From positions 1-34,487 of the forward strand of contig CAMLHQ010000034.1 in assembly GCA_946479785.1 (NCBI GenBank): a stretch of DNA of 34,487 nucleotides. The letters are read 5' to 3'. The first letter of the stretch is position 1. The number at the start of each line of letters is the position of its first letter. Shown piece by piece: positions 24,921 to 33,548 of the stretch. The DNA is from an uncultured Nitrospira sp. (GTDB taxonomy: Bacteria > Nitrospirota > Nitrospiria > Nitrospirales > Nitrospiraceae). Under the pieces are notes generated by a model. The model was not told the DNA's origin. It did no database searches and worked only from the letters and a program-made list of their open reading frames with translations. Position numbers and translations under genes: made by a program.

Positions 24921-26324
24921 ATGTGGATACGGGCAGTGCTCTGGACTTTTCTCTGCCTGCTCACCGCTTGCTCCGGTTCAGATAGCTCACCTCCATCAGC
25001 AGCGACATCTCCCTCATCCTCACCGCCGCAGTCTGTCTCTCCTCCGCCACCTCAACCGCAGCCGCCGCCACAGCCTCAACCGCCACCGCAGCCACCACCG
25101 CCGCCGCCGCCACAGCCTCAACCGCCACCACCGCCACCGCCGACAGGCGGGGCTGCCGGTCCATGGCCAGTGACGGACATCACGACCTACAGTGCCGCAC
25201 AGAGCTTAATCGGCACCATCATTGATGCCGGTCCAGACGACGCACAAAATATTTGGGTGGCCACGCCAGATACACTCTATGTGTTGCGGCCCGGGCAAAC
25301 CACCTTCGCGCGTTTTACTGCCGCTGACGGTCTCCATGTGCAGTCCTTTACGGATACAACTGGAACCACAGTGACCAACATCACTGCCCTGTCCGGTGGA
25401 CACGGCAACGAAGTCTTCGTCGGATACCGAGGATATGAACAAGAAATCCCGCCACCGGCGCCTCCGCCATGTTGCGAGCCCAACGCGGATTTTAGCGACC
25501 CCCGGTGGCACTTGGGCCAAGCCGACAAGGTGACGCTGAATACAGATGGAACGATTCAGGTTCGTCGGTATGAGTTTCTCTGTGATGTCACGACCAATTG
25601 TTGGGAGGAACGGTCCGCGCGGCGCATGGTCTTCGGGCACAGCGGGACCGCCGCAGGGCATCTATTCATCGGGTTCGACCATGGCGTGACTCACGTGTTT
25701 AACGACACCTGGGGCGATCATATCCACGTGGAAACGAATTGGCATTATCCGGACGGCAGTATTGTCACGAAACAGGGCAATCAATATGGCCTCGCAATCT
25801 ATCCGAATGGAGATTTGCTTACAGCCGGGGGATACGGCGTCGGCAGGCAAGCCTGGAATGTCGATCCCAAAGCTTGGGTCATGGGAAGCTTCGTCTGGGC
25901 GTTCACAACATATGGGCCAGCCGAACCTTACAATAATGGTGAACACGATCTCGACGTTCCAGCGAATTATCGTGAAGATAACCTCGGTGCGGCAATCACT
26001 CCGGATGGGACGGCGTGGTGGGTCAGCCCCAGCACCGGATTATCGAGCTACAATCACGGCGATTTTTCTCTTATCCAACACTACACCAGTGTACCGGGAC
26101 TGCCTGTTGCCGGACTCATCGATATCGCAGCGGATCCCGATGGCACGCTCTGGATTGTCGACAACATCGGCCGTCTTCTCCGGTTCAATCCCACTAGCCT
26201 TACGGTACAAGTGTGGCCTGGCGTGTCCAATGTCCAGCGCGCCGTCATTGATACGACAGTCACTCCTCGTGCCTTGTACGTATCAATGGGAACGCAAGGA
26301 TTGGCCGTGATTCGCGCCAAATGA
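24921..26324 (+). CDS. proline-rich lipoprotein with propeller-like domain
   Basis: 467 residues. The lipobox LLTAC places the lipidated Cys at residue 17. A Ser/Pro/Gln linker (residues ~20-75) consists of repeated PPQPQPPP-type units and probably spans the periplasm or cell wall space. The rest looks like a beta-propeller with repeated short blades (DDAQNIWVATPDTLYVLRPG, ALSGGHGNEVFVGYRG, ITPDGTAWWVSPSTG, DIAADPDGTLWIVDNIGRLL), similar to ligand-binding propellers of sensor proteins or streptogramin lyase-like repeats. A pair PPCCEP may form or bind something. Ribosome site TTAGGAG five bases before the ATG. It precedes the duplicated-domain protein by 52 bases. Confidence 0.75.
   Translation: MWIRAVLWTFLCLLTACSGSDSSPPSAATSPSSSPPQSVSPPPPQPQPPPQPQPPPQPPPPPPPQPQPPPPPPPTGGAAGPWPVTDITTYSAAQSLIGTIIDAGPDDAQNIWVATPDTLYVLRPGQTTFARFTAADGLHVQSFTDTTGTTVTNITALSGGHGNEVFVGYRGYEQEIPPPAPPPCCEPNADFSDPRWHLGQADKVTLNTDGTIQVRRYEFLCDVTTNCWEERSARRMVFGHSGTAAGHLFIGFDHGVTHVFNDTWGDHIHVETNWHYPDGSIVTKQGNQYGLAIYPNGDLLTAGGYGVGRQAWNVDPKAWVMGSFVWAFTTYGPAEPYNNGEHDLDVPANYREDNLGAAITPDGTAWWVSPSTGLSSYNHGDFSLIQHYTSVPGLPVAGLIDIAADPDGTLWIVDNIGRLLRFNPTSLTVQVWPGVSNVQRAVIDTTVTPRALYVSMGTQGLAVIRAK
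25041..25143 (+). repeat. CCGCCA/CAGCC low-complexity coding repeat
   Basis: Imperfect tandem CCGCCACCG and CAGCCTCAACCG units encode the Pro/Gln linker of the lipoprotein. Such tracts change length by slippage, and the number of units could vary between strains. Confidence 0.8.
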
Positions 26325-26376
26325 CGAGCAGAAGAAAAGATACGTTTTACTCACTTTGCCAACGAAAGGAAGAGCT

Positions 26377-26874
26377 ATGAGAATTCACTTGAGCCTCATA
26401 TGTTTCCCGCTACTAATGGCGGTGCTCATCACAATGCCATGTGTCGTGGAGGCTGCAACAGAAGGGCAGCACGAAGGTCATAAATCAATGACCGGAGTCG
26501 TGATCAAGAAGGACAACGCTCTCGCGGTCAAGACGTCCGACGGCGCCACCTACCAGGTGAATGAGAATGCCTCTCGTCGCCATGAGCATGAGCCGTTCAA
26601 AGCAGGCGATGAAGTCACAGTGATCCTGGATGAAAACAACACCGTCATTGACCTGCATCATAAAGGCGAACAAGGGAAGCACACCTTCGTGACAGGCAAG
26701 CTCGTCCACATGGGGCAAATGGAGCAGCATGTCAAACTCAAAACGGCGGACGGTGAAAAGGTGTTCCCCTTGGCGAAACAGGAGATCAAAACCAAGGGAA
26801 TCGACGAAGGGACAAAAGTGACAGTGGAATTGAATGAAGCGGGCGCTGTCATAGACCTACACCGTGCGAAATGA
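26377..26874 (+). CDS. periplasmic protein with duplicated domain
   Basis: 165 residues. The signal peptide (MRIHLSLICFPLLMAVLITM...VEA) is followed by a His-rich EGQHEGHKS. Two homologous halves follow: one from MTGVVIKKDNALAVKTSDG to VTVILDENNTVIDLHH, and one from VTGKLVHMGQMEQHVKLKTADG to VTVELNEAGAVIDLHR. Each looks like a small OB-like beta domain. His residues (RRHEHEP, DLHHK, DLHR) suggest metal binding, but that is inference. AAAGGA lies seven bases before the ATG; the frame upstream to 26356 is less well supported. Likely cotranscribed with the lipoprotein and ended by a strong hairpin. Confidence 0.75.
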   Translation: MRIHLSLICFPLLMAVLITMPCVVEAATEGQHEGHKSMTGVVIKKDNALAVKTSDGATYQVNENASRRHEHEPFKAGDEVTVILDENNTVIDLHHKGEQGKHTFVTGKLVHMGQMEQHVKLKTADGEKVFPLAKQEIKTKGIDEGTKVTVELNEAGAVIDLHRAK

Positions 26875-26880
26875 GGACAC

Positions 26881-26911
26881 GAAGCCCGCTGCCTCGACGG
26901 CAGCGGGCTTC
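26881..26911 (+). terminator. hairpin terminator after the duplicated-domain gene
   Basis: A perfect 13-bp stem (GAAGCCCGCTGCC with GGCAGCGGGCTTC) and a 5-base loop TCGAC, seven bases after the stop codon. The following ATCGTTCC has few Ts. Confidence 0.8.
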
Positions 26912-27276
26912 ATCGTTCCGAGCAGATACTGCAAAACAGTTCGTGCCACCTCTGCCGGCACCTCGAAATCATCTGCACCTCAGACTTCACCCATAATCAA
27001 ATGTTGCATGCGTTCATGGCCGCAGCCAAAAATTGGCTTCGCGCCGTGCAGGATCGAACGAATCACGCGTGCCGCCCTTGGCCTACCGCGGGTGCATGGT
27101 TAGTTTTCGTGGGTACCTACTGGCCAGCGATACAGGAAGAACGGCAGCCCTGTCTGAGTTTACAGTTCTCCGCCTCTCTGCTTCCCCTCTCGTGAATCCC
27201 TCCAGTCCCATTTCTGCGCGACGGTCCAAGTCTTGCTGACTCCACACCCTCTTAGTCCCTACACCGATATCGACAG
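26912..27276. other. intergenic stretch without a supported gene
   Basis: Several short frames on both strands, none with a ribosome site or recognisable protein. No clear promoter, repeat or RNA gene seen. Confidence 0.45.
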
Positions 27277-27822
27277 ATGGACGCATATAAGATCACCACT
27301 CTGCTCGCCGTTGCGGCAGGTGCCCTATTCGGGGGCATGAGCGCAGCCGAATCTCCCTCAGGCGTCTCGCAAACCGGTCGATTCGCAATTCTGAACACTT
27401 TTCAGGAAGAGGCCGTCCTCGATCGAACCACCCAGTTGGTCTGGGAGCGATCTCCCAACTCAAGTGAAGTGACCTGGTCAACAGCTCAGACTCGTTGTGG
27501 GCTGAAAACCGTTGGAGGGCAAGCCGACTGGCGTCTTCCTACCTTTATCGAACTCATGACCCTCGTCGAACCCTCATTACAACAGACGTCATCCCTTCCT
27601 GCCTTACCGGCAGGGCATCCTTTCCACGGGATCAAGGCCGGAGCCTACTGGACCAGTGATGCATCCTCGCTGGAACCGACCCAAGCCTATACCGTCGATC
27701 TGCTTCACGCGGACGTGGCACCTCGTCAGAAAAGTCAGCCGCATCCCCTCTGGTGTGTGAGAGGTGGAATTCCCGATCGTCCCCAAGCCGCTCCCGTATC
27801 ACCACGGCCAGATCTCATCTAA
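27277..27822 (+). CDS. DUF1566 (Lcl C-terminal-like) exported protein
   Basis: 181 residues. The N terminus (MDAYKITTLLAVAAGALFGGMSA) is a signal peptide. The mature protein shows the DUF1566 pattern: RFAILNTFQEEAVLDRTTQL then VWERS, WSTAQTRC, ADWRLPTFIELMTLVEPS, HPFHGIKAGAYWTSD and the closing WCVRGG. The domain is a C-type-lectin-like fold found in surface and exported proteins. The Cys pair (TRC and WCV) may form a disulfide. The start is weakly supported by a ribosome site. It lies 133 bases before the second haem protein gene. Confidence 0.8.
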   Translation: MDAYKITTLLAVAAGALFGGMSAAESPSGVSQTGRFAILNTFQEEAVLDRTTQLVWERSPNSSEVTWSTAQTRCGLKTVGGQADWRLPTFIELMTLVEPSLQQTSSLPALPAGHPFHGIKAGAYWTSDASSLEPTQAYTVDLLHADVAPRQKSQPHPLWCVRGGIPDRPQAAPVSPRPDLI

Positions 27823-27955
27823 TCCGTTCGCTCCGGTTCCCTCCGCGAATACGCTCCACGCGCACCACAAGCTCCTTGACAACTCCGTCGATGGGGCGCA
27901 CCGTACTGCCCCACAACACCGTTCTGATCGATAATCTCAACCTGGGAGGTGGGGT

Positions 27956-28501
27956 ATGAGGGACAGGATCGGATTTAAGACAAGCGCGCTCGCGGTGATG
28001 ATCGTGATGGCCATCGCCATTCCTTTGACCTATGCGGCAGAATTCTCACGCGAGGCCGCGGCGAAATACATCCTTGCAACGGCCACGGCCTTCCGCACCG
28101 TCTATGCGAAACAAGTGGTGTCGCAAGCCGCCAAATCGAACATAAAGCCCAACGAAAACTGGACCAAAGATGATCACGCTATCATGCTTCCGGCACAGTT
28201 CCTCAAAGCAGCAGGAAGCGAGCTAAAAGACTTCGAACTTGGACTGATTGGTTTGACCCCCATCTACAAAGACAACCTGCCCAAAACGAAAGCGGAAGAA
28301 GAGGCGCTCAAGAAACTCGCCGCGAATCCCGCAACCGGGATTCTCACGTTTGAAGACGGCAATCAATTCAAAGGCATCGCGGCAGACCTGGCCATCGCCG
28401 ACTCCTGCGTATCCTGTCACAACGCCCATCCGACCAGCCCGAGGAAGGATTTCAAGAAAGGCGATCTCATGGGCGCGATCATCGTCCGATTCGCCAAGTA
28501 A
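27956..28501 (+). CDS. Tll0287-like (DUF3365) haem protein, second copy
   Basis: 181 residues. A signal peptide (MRDRIGFKTSALAVMIVMAIAIPLTYA) precedes a DUF3365 domain. The haem c motif CVSCH is at 151-155, and the C-terminal GDLMGAIIVRFAK is typical of the family. It is shorter than the copy at 13912 and carries the variant FEDGNQFKGIAADLAIADSC before the haem site. GGGAGGTGGGG lies just before the ATG. Likely a periplasmic mono-haem protein; two different members in one window suggests separate roles. Confidence 0.85.
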   Translation: MRDRIGFKTSALAVMIVMAIAIPLTYAAEFSREAAAKYILATATAFRTVYAKQVVSQAAKSNIKPNENWTKDDHAIMLPAQFLKAAGSELKDFELGLIGLTPIYKDNLPKTKAEEEALKKLAANPATGILTFEDGNQFKGIAADLAIADSCVSCHNAHPTSPRKDFKKGDLMGAIIVRFAK

Positions 28502-28529
28502 TTCGCCTTCACAGCTCAACGCAACTTCT

Positions 28530-28562
28530 CAGGCCGGATGAGAGCCATTCTCCTCCGGCCTG
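28530..28562 (+). terminator. hairpin after the second haem protein gene
   Basis: CAGGCCGGA pairs with TCCGGCCTG (9 bp), with a further internal GAGA/TCTC pairing around the loop. No T run follows. Confidence 0.6.
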
Positions 28563-28653
28563 GAATGCATCAGCACTTCAGTTTCGCACCGCTGCTAATC
28601 TTCCGACGGAATTATCTATGGTGAGGTAGAAGAACGCCGCTATGGCCGTCGAC

Positions 28654-29334
28654 TTACTGCCTTCCGATGCGTTCAGGCCAGTTCGATATCACCCCATCAA
28701 CACCAACCGAGAGTGCGTGCTGGATGTCACCTGGGCTGTCGACAGTATAGACAAATACAAGCAGGTCCTCTTCGTGAAATGCATCGACGAGTCGACGGGT
28801 GGCCGTGTCGTGCCGAAGACCGACGTGTGAGGGTCTATATTCTATTGCGCGGGCAATCGGGGCACGGGGCAGCCTGCCGAACAGCACCATGAGAGTGGCC
28901 TCCGGGTCGATGGATCGAACCTCACTCAGCTCGTTATGCAGGAAGGAGGCGTAGATGACAGGCTCTTTGAATCCGGCTTCCTGTACTGCTGCCGTTGTCG
29001 TCTGAGCCACTCCGACGACTTTTAGTTCTAGCATGAGCCCTACTCGACCCCGAGCCGCCTCGAGAACTTCTCCGACTGTAGGAATCTGTTCACCATTCCC
29101 CGCGTTGAACCTCTTTACATCGAGGAGTGACATCCGATCAACCCGTCCTGTTCCATTGGTCGTTCGATTGACCGTCTCATCATGAAGGGCCACGAGGACG
29201 CCGTCCGCCGTGCGACGCACGTCAATCTCCACGAAGTCAACTCCAAGATCGATTCCTTTCCGAATCGCGGCCAAAGTGTTTTCCGGGGCATGTCCTGCCG
29301 CTCCACGATGGCCGATTATTACGACGCGACGCAT
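28654..29334 (-). CDS. glycerophosphodiester phosphodiesterase
   Basis: GDPD-family enzyme hydrolysing glycerophosphodiesters from phospholipid turnover to glycerol 3-phosphate and an alcohol. It has 226 residues and no signal peptide, so it is cytoplasmic. The active-site start IGHRGAAGHAPENT (His and the ENT acid), VDFVEIDVRRTADG and VALHDETVNRTTNG are all present; so are ELKV and the closing VYTVDSPGD and VDGVISNWPE. I chose the ATG at 29334 with CCGGAG five bases upstream. It lies 35 bases after the end of the patatin gene on the same strand, so it is likely cotranscribed with it, which fits a phospholipid-degradation pair. Confidence 0.93.
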   Translation of the reverse strand: MRRVVIIGHRGAAGHAPENTLAAIRKGIDLGVDFVEIDVRRTADGVLVALHDETVNRTTNGTGRVDRMSLLDVKRFNAGNGEQIPTVGEVLEAARGRVGLMLELKVVGVAQTTTAAVQEAGFKEPVIYASFLHNELSEVRSIDPEATLMVLFGRLPRAPIARAIEYRPSHVGLRHDTATRRLVDAFHEEDLLVFVYTVDSPGDIQHALSVGVDGVISNWPERIGRQ

Positions 29335-29368
29335 GGGATCTCCGGGAAGGAGAGGTACACAAGACGAG

Positions 29369-30589
29369 TTAGGTGTCAATGATAGGGGGCGCAAATCGGA
29401 GATTGTGCGCCTCCAAATTGGCGAGATATTCTTTCATACGTTTTTGCACATTGTTCTTCACAAATTCGATCACCTTGCCATCAATTTCCAGCAATCCGAG
29501 GCCGGCGGGAATCTCCTCTGGGCGGATAACAAAGAGATTGACCCCGAACTCTTTGGCTTTCATCTGTGCTTCCTTGAGGCGGTGGTGGATGTACCGCTCA
29601 TTCAATCGTGAGAGATCATTGAGCTCCAGAAGGTCCCGTAAAGGGTGCGGGTCGACTCGAACGCTTTTGCTCGGAACATTGAGGAGGACGAACACCGTAT
29701 CGCACCCACAGTTGAAGGTTTCCTCGACTGGAAGAGGATTGGCGAGATCGGCATCCAAGTATCGATAGCCGTCCATTTCAACCATCTCAAACAAGGGGTA
29801 CAGTGCCATGGATGCACGAATGCGCTTATAGAAGAGATCGTATTTGGATTTCAGGCTTCGCGTGTCCCCGCTTCCATCCATCGCGATATCGCGATCCTTA
29901 TTGGAAAACACGACGGTCGCTCCGTCTTCATACCGTTCAGTGATAATGTGCCACACGATGGAGCTTGTGAGCACCTTCTGCAGATCAATTTGCTCGCCGA
30001 GCCTGGCCAAGAGCGGGAACGGATCAAGGAAGGCCTTCATGCTTTTAAATTCAAAATACTTATCCACCTCGTCGATCGCTTCCTGTATTTCAGGCGCCTG
30101 TACGAGCCGCCGGAAAGATTTGTGTTGGGATTCAAATGTGTCCATGAGGCGAAAGATGAAACTCACGGTGCGGCCCGCGACGCGAAGCGGCATTCGCATA
30201 CAAAGGGACAGAACCAGCGGCAGAAATTTGATTGCCCTCCTGAGATCATGGAGAACCGATCCAGAGGGCCCACAGTCCTGAGTCGCCTGCGGAACGACGC
30301 CCAAGAGACGTGTCAGTTTCTCCCGAAAGAACGGATGGACTTCATAGATCGCCTCGGGAGAAGTGATATAGTCTTCCCAGATGCGGATGGTTTTGGCGGC
30401 TCCCACGGGACCTGGATTCTCGACAAACCCGAGGGCGTTACAGCTTCCTGCGGAGGAACTGATGATGTGGGATGGAATCAGGCCGGCATTGACCAATTCT
30501 GCAGCCGCCACCGCTTGGATGATGGCTTTACATCCGCCGCCACAGAACACAAACACGATCTTCCCGTACTTATTCGTGCGATCCGGCAT
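29369..30589 (-). CDS. divergent patatin-like phospholipase
   Basis: 406 residues with a patatin-type Ser/Asp dyad layout. The oxyanion segment reads GGGCKAI (residues 17-23) rather than GGGxRG. The nucleophile elbow is SSSAG at 44-48, with Ser46 as the likely nucleophile, but the first Gly of GxSxG is replaced by Ser. The Asp motif is YLDADLANPLP with Asp279, where DGG is usual. So the catalytic residues are retained while signature glycines are changed. A long C-terminal part (residues 290-406) is helical and charged. ATG with GGAG upstream. It is divergent from the LhgO-like gene and upstream of the GDPD gene. Acyl hydrolase activity is likely but not assured. Confidence 0.78.
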   Translation of the reverse strand: MPDRTNKYGKIVFVFCGGGCKAIIQAVAAAELVNAGLIPSHIISSSAGSCNALGFVENPGPVGAAKTIRIWEDYITSPEAIYEVHPFFREKLTRLLGVVPQATQDCGPSGSVLHDLRRAIKFLPLVLSLCMRMPLRVAGRTVSFIFRLMDTFESQHKSFRRLVQAPEIQEAIDEVDKYFEFKSMKAFLDPFPLLARLGEQIDLQKVLTSSIVWHIITERYEDGATVVFSNKDRDIAMDGSGDTRSLKSKYDLFYKRIRASMALYPLFEMVEMDGYRYLDADLANPLPVEETFNCGCDTVFVLLNVPSKSVRVDPHPLRDLLELNDLSRLNERYIHHRLKEAQMKAKEFGVNLFVIRPEEIPAGLGLLEIDGKVIEFVKNNVQKRMKEYLANLEAHNLRFAPPIIDT

Positions 30590-30672
30590 GCGAATGCTCC
30601 AGCTTGCTGTACTCGATGAACCTGCAGCGATAGTTCACTCGGCCTGTTTTTGGACCGAAAGGATCCGACCGG

Positions 30673-31857
30673 ATGGACACGTATGATGTCTGTATTGTGG
30701 GCGCCGGGGTCGTAGGGTGTGCCATCGCCAGAGAGTTGGGACATCGGTACCAGGACGGTTCGCTACGCATTGCTGTCCTCGAACAACGTGAGAGAGCAGG
30801 AGAAGAGACTAGCAGCCGCAACAGTGGAGTCCTCCACAGCGGAATCCACGAACACCCCCGTTCGCTGAAAGGACAGCTGGCCCGAGAGGGGAGCGCATTG
30901 GCGATCTCGTATGCGTTACAGCATGACATCCCTTTGCTCAGAACCGGAATGGTCATCGCCATTTCATGGGAGGATGTTCGTCGAGGCCTGTGGCGCGAAG
31001 TCTCCACGCTGCGGCGGCTGTGGGTCAACGCCTGGAAGGCGAACATCCAGGTGTCAGTCGTCACGCCAAGGGGGTTGCGAGCATGGGAACCGAATCTCCA
31101 CGCCTGCGGGGGCATTGTCATTCCGAGCGTGTGCGTCATAGACGCCCTGGCCCTCGTGCAATCACTCAGGGCCGACTCCGAAGCGACCGGCGTTGAGTTT
31201 GCGTTTAATAACCGAGTCATTGGTATTGATGAAGATGCCGCTTCGTACATCGTCACCACCGACCGTAAGAAGATCCGCACTGCCTGCCTGATTAATGCCG
31301 CCGGCCTCTACGCCGACGATATCGCTTCCCTTGCCTTACACAATAAAAAGTATACCATCTACCCGCTACGTGGTGAGTACTACGAACTTATCTCCCCGGA
31401 GAAAAGAAGCCTCATTGGGCGCCTGGTGTATCCCGCCTTGCCTCCCCGCGCGACAGGTAAGGGCATTCATTTCAGTCCTCGACCAAACGGACAGGTGTTC
31501 GTGGGACCGAATGAGGTGGTGGTCCGAGACAAAACGGACTATACGTCGCGAAAGACGCCACCGGGGATGTTTATCGAGAGCTTGCAGAAATTCCTTCCGA
31601 CCCTGGATGAACGCGATCTTCGCTGGGCCTATTCCGGAATCCGGCCCTGCGTCATGACCAGAGACGGGCGGAAGAGTGACTTCATCGTCTCCGTAGACCA
31701 TGAAGACCCGGTGCTTGTTAATCTCATAGGGATTGAATCGCCTGGACTCTCCGCCGCCTTGGCGCTCGCTCGACATGTTGGTGACCTGCCTTGCGTTCAA
31801 AGACGTTTTCTCCCTATTGGCTCTCGCTCTCCATTGCACGGCAATTCCGAACGTTGA
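30673..31857 (+). CDS. LhgO-like FAD-dependent oxidoreductase
   Basis: 394 residues of the DAO superfamily. The FAD-binding motif is VGAGVVGCAIARELG near the N terminus, then ETSSRNSGVLHSGI, which is characteristic of L-2-hydroxyglutarate oxidase/dehydrogenase. INAAGLYAD, YPLRGEYYEL and the C-terminal LIGIESPGLSAALALARHVG complete the pattern. The probable reaction is oxidation of L-2-hydroxyglutarate to 2-oxoglutarate with electrons passed to quinone; other hydroxy acids are possible. AAGGA lies about ten bases before the ATG. Its 3' end overlaps the convergent acyl-CoA ligase gene by 61 bases. Confidence 0.88.
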   Translation: MDTYDVCIVGAGVVGCAIARELGHRYQDGSLRIAVLEQRERAGEETSSRNSGVLHSGIHEHPRSLKGQLAREGSALAISYALQHDIPLLRTGMVIAISWEDVRRGLWREVSTLRRLWVNAWKANIQVSVVTPRGLRAWEPNLHACGGIVIPSVCVIDALALVQSLRADSEATGVEFAFNNRVIGIDEDAASYIVTTDRKKIRTACLINAAGLYADDIASLALHNKKYTIYPLRGEYYELISPEKRSLIGRLVYPALPPRATGKGIHFSPRPNGQVFVGPNEVVVRDKTDYTSRKTPPGMFIESLQKFLPTLDERDLRWAYSGIRPCVMTRDGRKSDFIVSVDHEDPVLVNLIGIESPGLSAALALARHVGDLPCVQRRFLPIGSRSPLHGNSER

Positions 31858-33509
31858 AGGTGGAGTTGCGAGCTTTCCTCAGCGCGTAGTACCCGGTGCA
31901 GCGTCTTCCCGAGAATGGTCTTGGGCAGTTCAGTCCGGAACTCAAACTTCCTGGGCACTTTGTACGACGCCAGATAGCATCGGCAATGTGCGAGGAGATC
32001 ATCCGCGGAGACATAGTCAACCGTGATGACGACAAACGCCTTGATCGATTCGCTCCCGTCCCCGAGCTGTACACCGATGACCGCCGCCTCGCTCACGTGC
32101 GGATGAAGCAGGAGCGCTTGCTCGATCTCTGAGGGGTACACATTAAATCCCGATGTGGACAGAATCATATCCTTCTTCCGATCCACGATATAAAAGAAGC
32201 CGTCTTGATCCATGCGCGCAATGTCGCCGGTCGCAAGCCACCCCCCGGCCTTTAGCACGTTCGCCGTTTCCAGGGGGTTGTTCCAGTACCCCTGCATCAC
32301 TTGCGGACCTCTCACCCACAGCTCGCCGATCTCCCCGACCGGAACCTCCTGGCCCGTCCCGTCGACGATTTTCGCTTCGGTGTTTGCAATGGGCAATCCG
32401 ATGGATCGCTTGACCGAGAGGCCACGGGCAATGTTGCAGTGCGTAACAGGAGAGGCTTCGGAGAGGCCGTATCCTTCGACGATCATGTGCCCGGTCCGTT
32501 CTTTGAATTTTTTCAGGAGTTCATAGGGGAGCGCGGCCCCGCCGCAAATCACAAACCTCGTCGCCGTAAAGTCCTTTGCATCACAGTGTTCAAGGAGCTT
32601 TCGCACAAACGCAGGAACGAGGGTGACCACCGTGGGCTTCTTCTTTCGAAGAAGCGTAAGAAGAACGGGCAGGTTGCGAGGATCAGGGACCAACACCATG
32701 CATCCGCCAACCGCCAGACAGATGTTTTGGGTGACCGTCATCCCAAACACGTGAAAGAGCGGGAGTGCTGCGAGAAAGCTCTCTACGCGTTCGGCGGGAG
32801 AAAACCAGCTAACGAGTTGGCGAATGTTGGACGTCAAATTGCGGTGACGCAGCTCCGCTCCCTTGGATACTCCGGTGGTGCCCCCTGTGTATTGAAGGAG
32901 TGCGATATCGTCCGGGGTCACAATAGGAAGGTCTTCCGGCGCGACCGGGGGAACGCGGTCCAGAACATCATGGAAGAACAGCGTTGTCTCCTTGCCCGGA
33001 ATCTCAATCGGCGCGTGGCCGTTTCGGTGTTGATAGATAAACCTCGCGATCGTTGTCATGAAATCGGTGATCCGCGTGACGATGATCAAATCCAGATCGA
33101 GATGCTCTATTTTCTGGTACATCATGTCGAGTACCACGATCGCCCGCGCCCCCGCATCGCGAAGCTGGTGGCCTAACTCGTGTTCCGTGTAAGTCGGGTT
33201 GCAGGCCACCACGATCCCTCCGGCTTTCAAAATACCGAAGTAAGCAATGACGGCCTGTGGAGAATTGGGGAGGCAGAGCGCCACGCGGTCGCCCTTGCGA
33301 ATTCCCAACGCCGCGAGGCCGCAAGCGAATCGTTCAACAAGGGAATGACATTCGTGGTAAGAGAGAGTCTTGCCAAAGAAATAGAGAGCCGGTCGGCGTG
33401 AAAACCGTTGCGCGCTGCGAGACAACATGTCCAAGAGCGTTTCTGGACCGATAGAGAGCTCGTGGGGAACTCCCTCAGGATAATGTTGGAACCATGGTTG
33501 TCCAGGCAT
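31797..33509 (-). CDS. long-chain acyl-CoA ligase (FadD-like)
   Basis: AMP-forming synthetase activating fatty acids to acyl-CoA. It has 570 residues. The ATP/AMP motif is LQYTGGTTGVSKGAELRHRN, followed by EGYGLSEASPVTHCN and the core GDIARMDQDGFFYIVDRKKDMI, all intact; a C-terminal KTILGKTLHRVL includes the catalytic Lys. The ATG at 33509 has TGGAG six bases upstream; ATG 33521 has none. It follows the FadB-type gene by about 40 bases on the same strand, so activation and beta-oxidation are probably coexpressed. The last 20 codons overlap the LhgO-like gene from the other side. Confidence 0.92.
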   Translation of the reverse strand: MPGQPWFQHYPEGVPHELSIGPETLLDMLSRSAQRFSRRPALYFFGKTLSYHECHSLVERFACGLAALGIRKGDRVALCLPNSPQAVIAYFGILKAGGIVVACNPTYTEHELGHQLRDAGARAIVVLDMMYQKIEHLDLDLIIVTRITDFMTTIARFIYQHRNGHAPIEIPGKETTLFFHDVLDRVPPVAPEDLPIVTPDDIALLQYTGGTTGVSKGAELRHRNLTSNIRQLVSWFSPAERVESFLAALPLFHVFGMTVTQNICLAVGGCMVLVPDPRNLPVLLTLLRKKKPTVVTLVPAFVRKLLEHCDAKDFTATRFVICGGAALPYELLKKFKERTGHMIVEGYGLSEASPVTHCNIARGLSVKRSIGLPIANTEAKIVDGTGQEVPVGEIGELWVRGPQVMQGYWNNPLETANVLKAGGWLATGDIARMDQDGFFYIVDRKKDMILSTSGFNVYPSEIEQALLLHPHVSEAAVIGVQLGDGSESIKAFVVITVDYVSADDLLAHCRCYLASYKVPRKFEFRTELPKTILGKTLHRVLRAEESSQLHLQRSELPCNGEREPIGRKRL

Positions 33510-33548
33510 TGCGTGCTCCATTCGGATTAGGTCAAGACAGTTCCGCCG

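Noticed and set aside
26864..27103. 79-codon plus-strand frame after the terminator
   Set aside because: It starts inside the preceding gene and passes through the hairpin, with no ribosome site.
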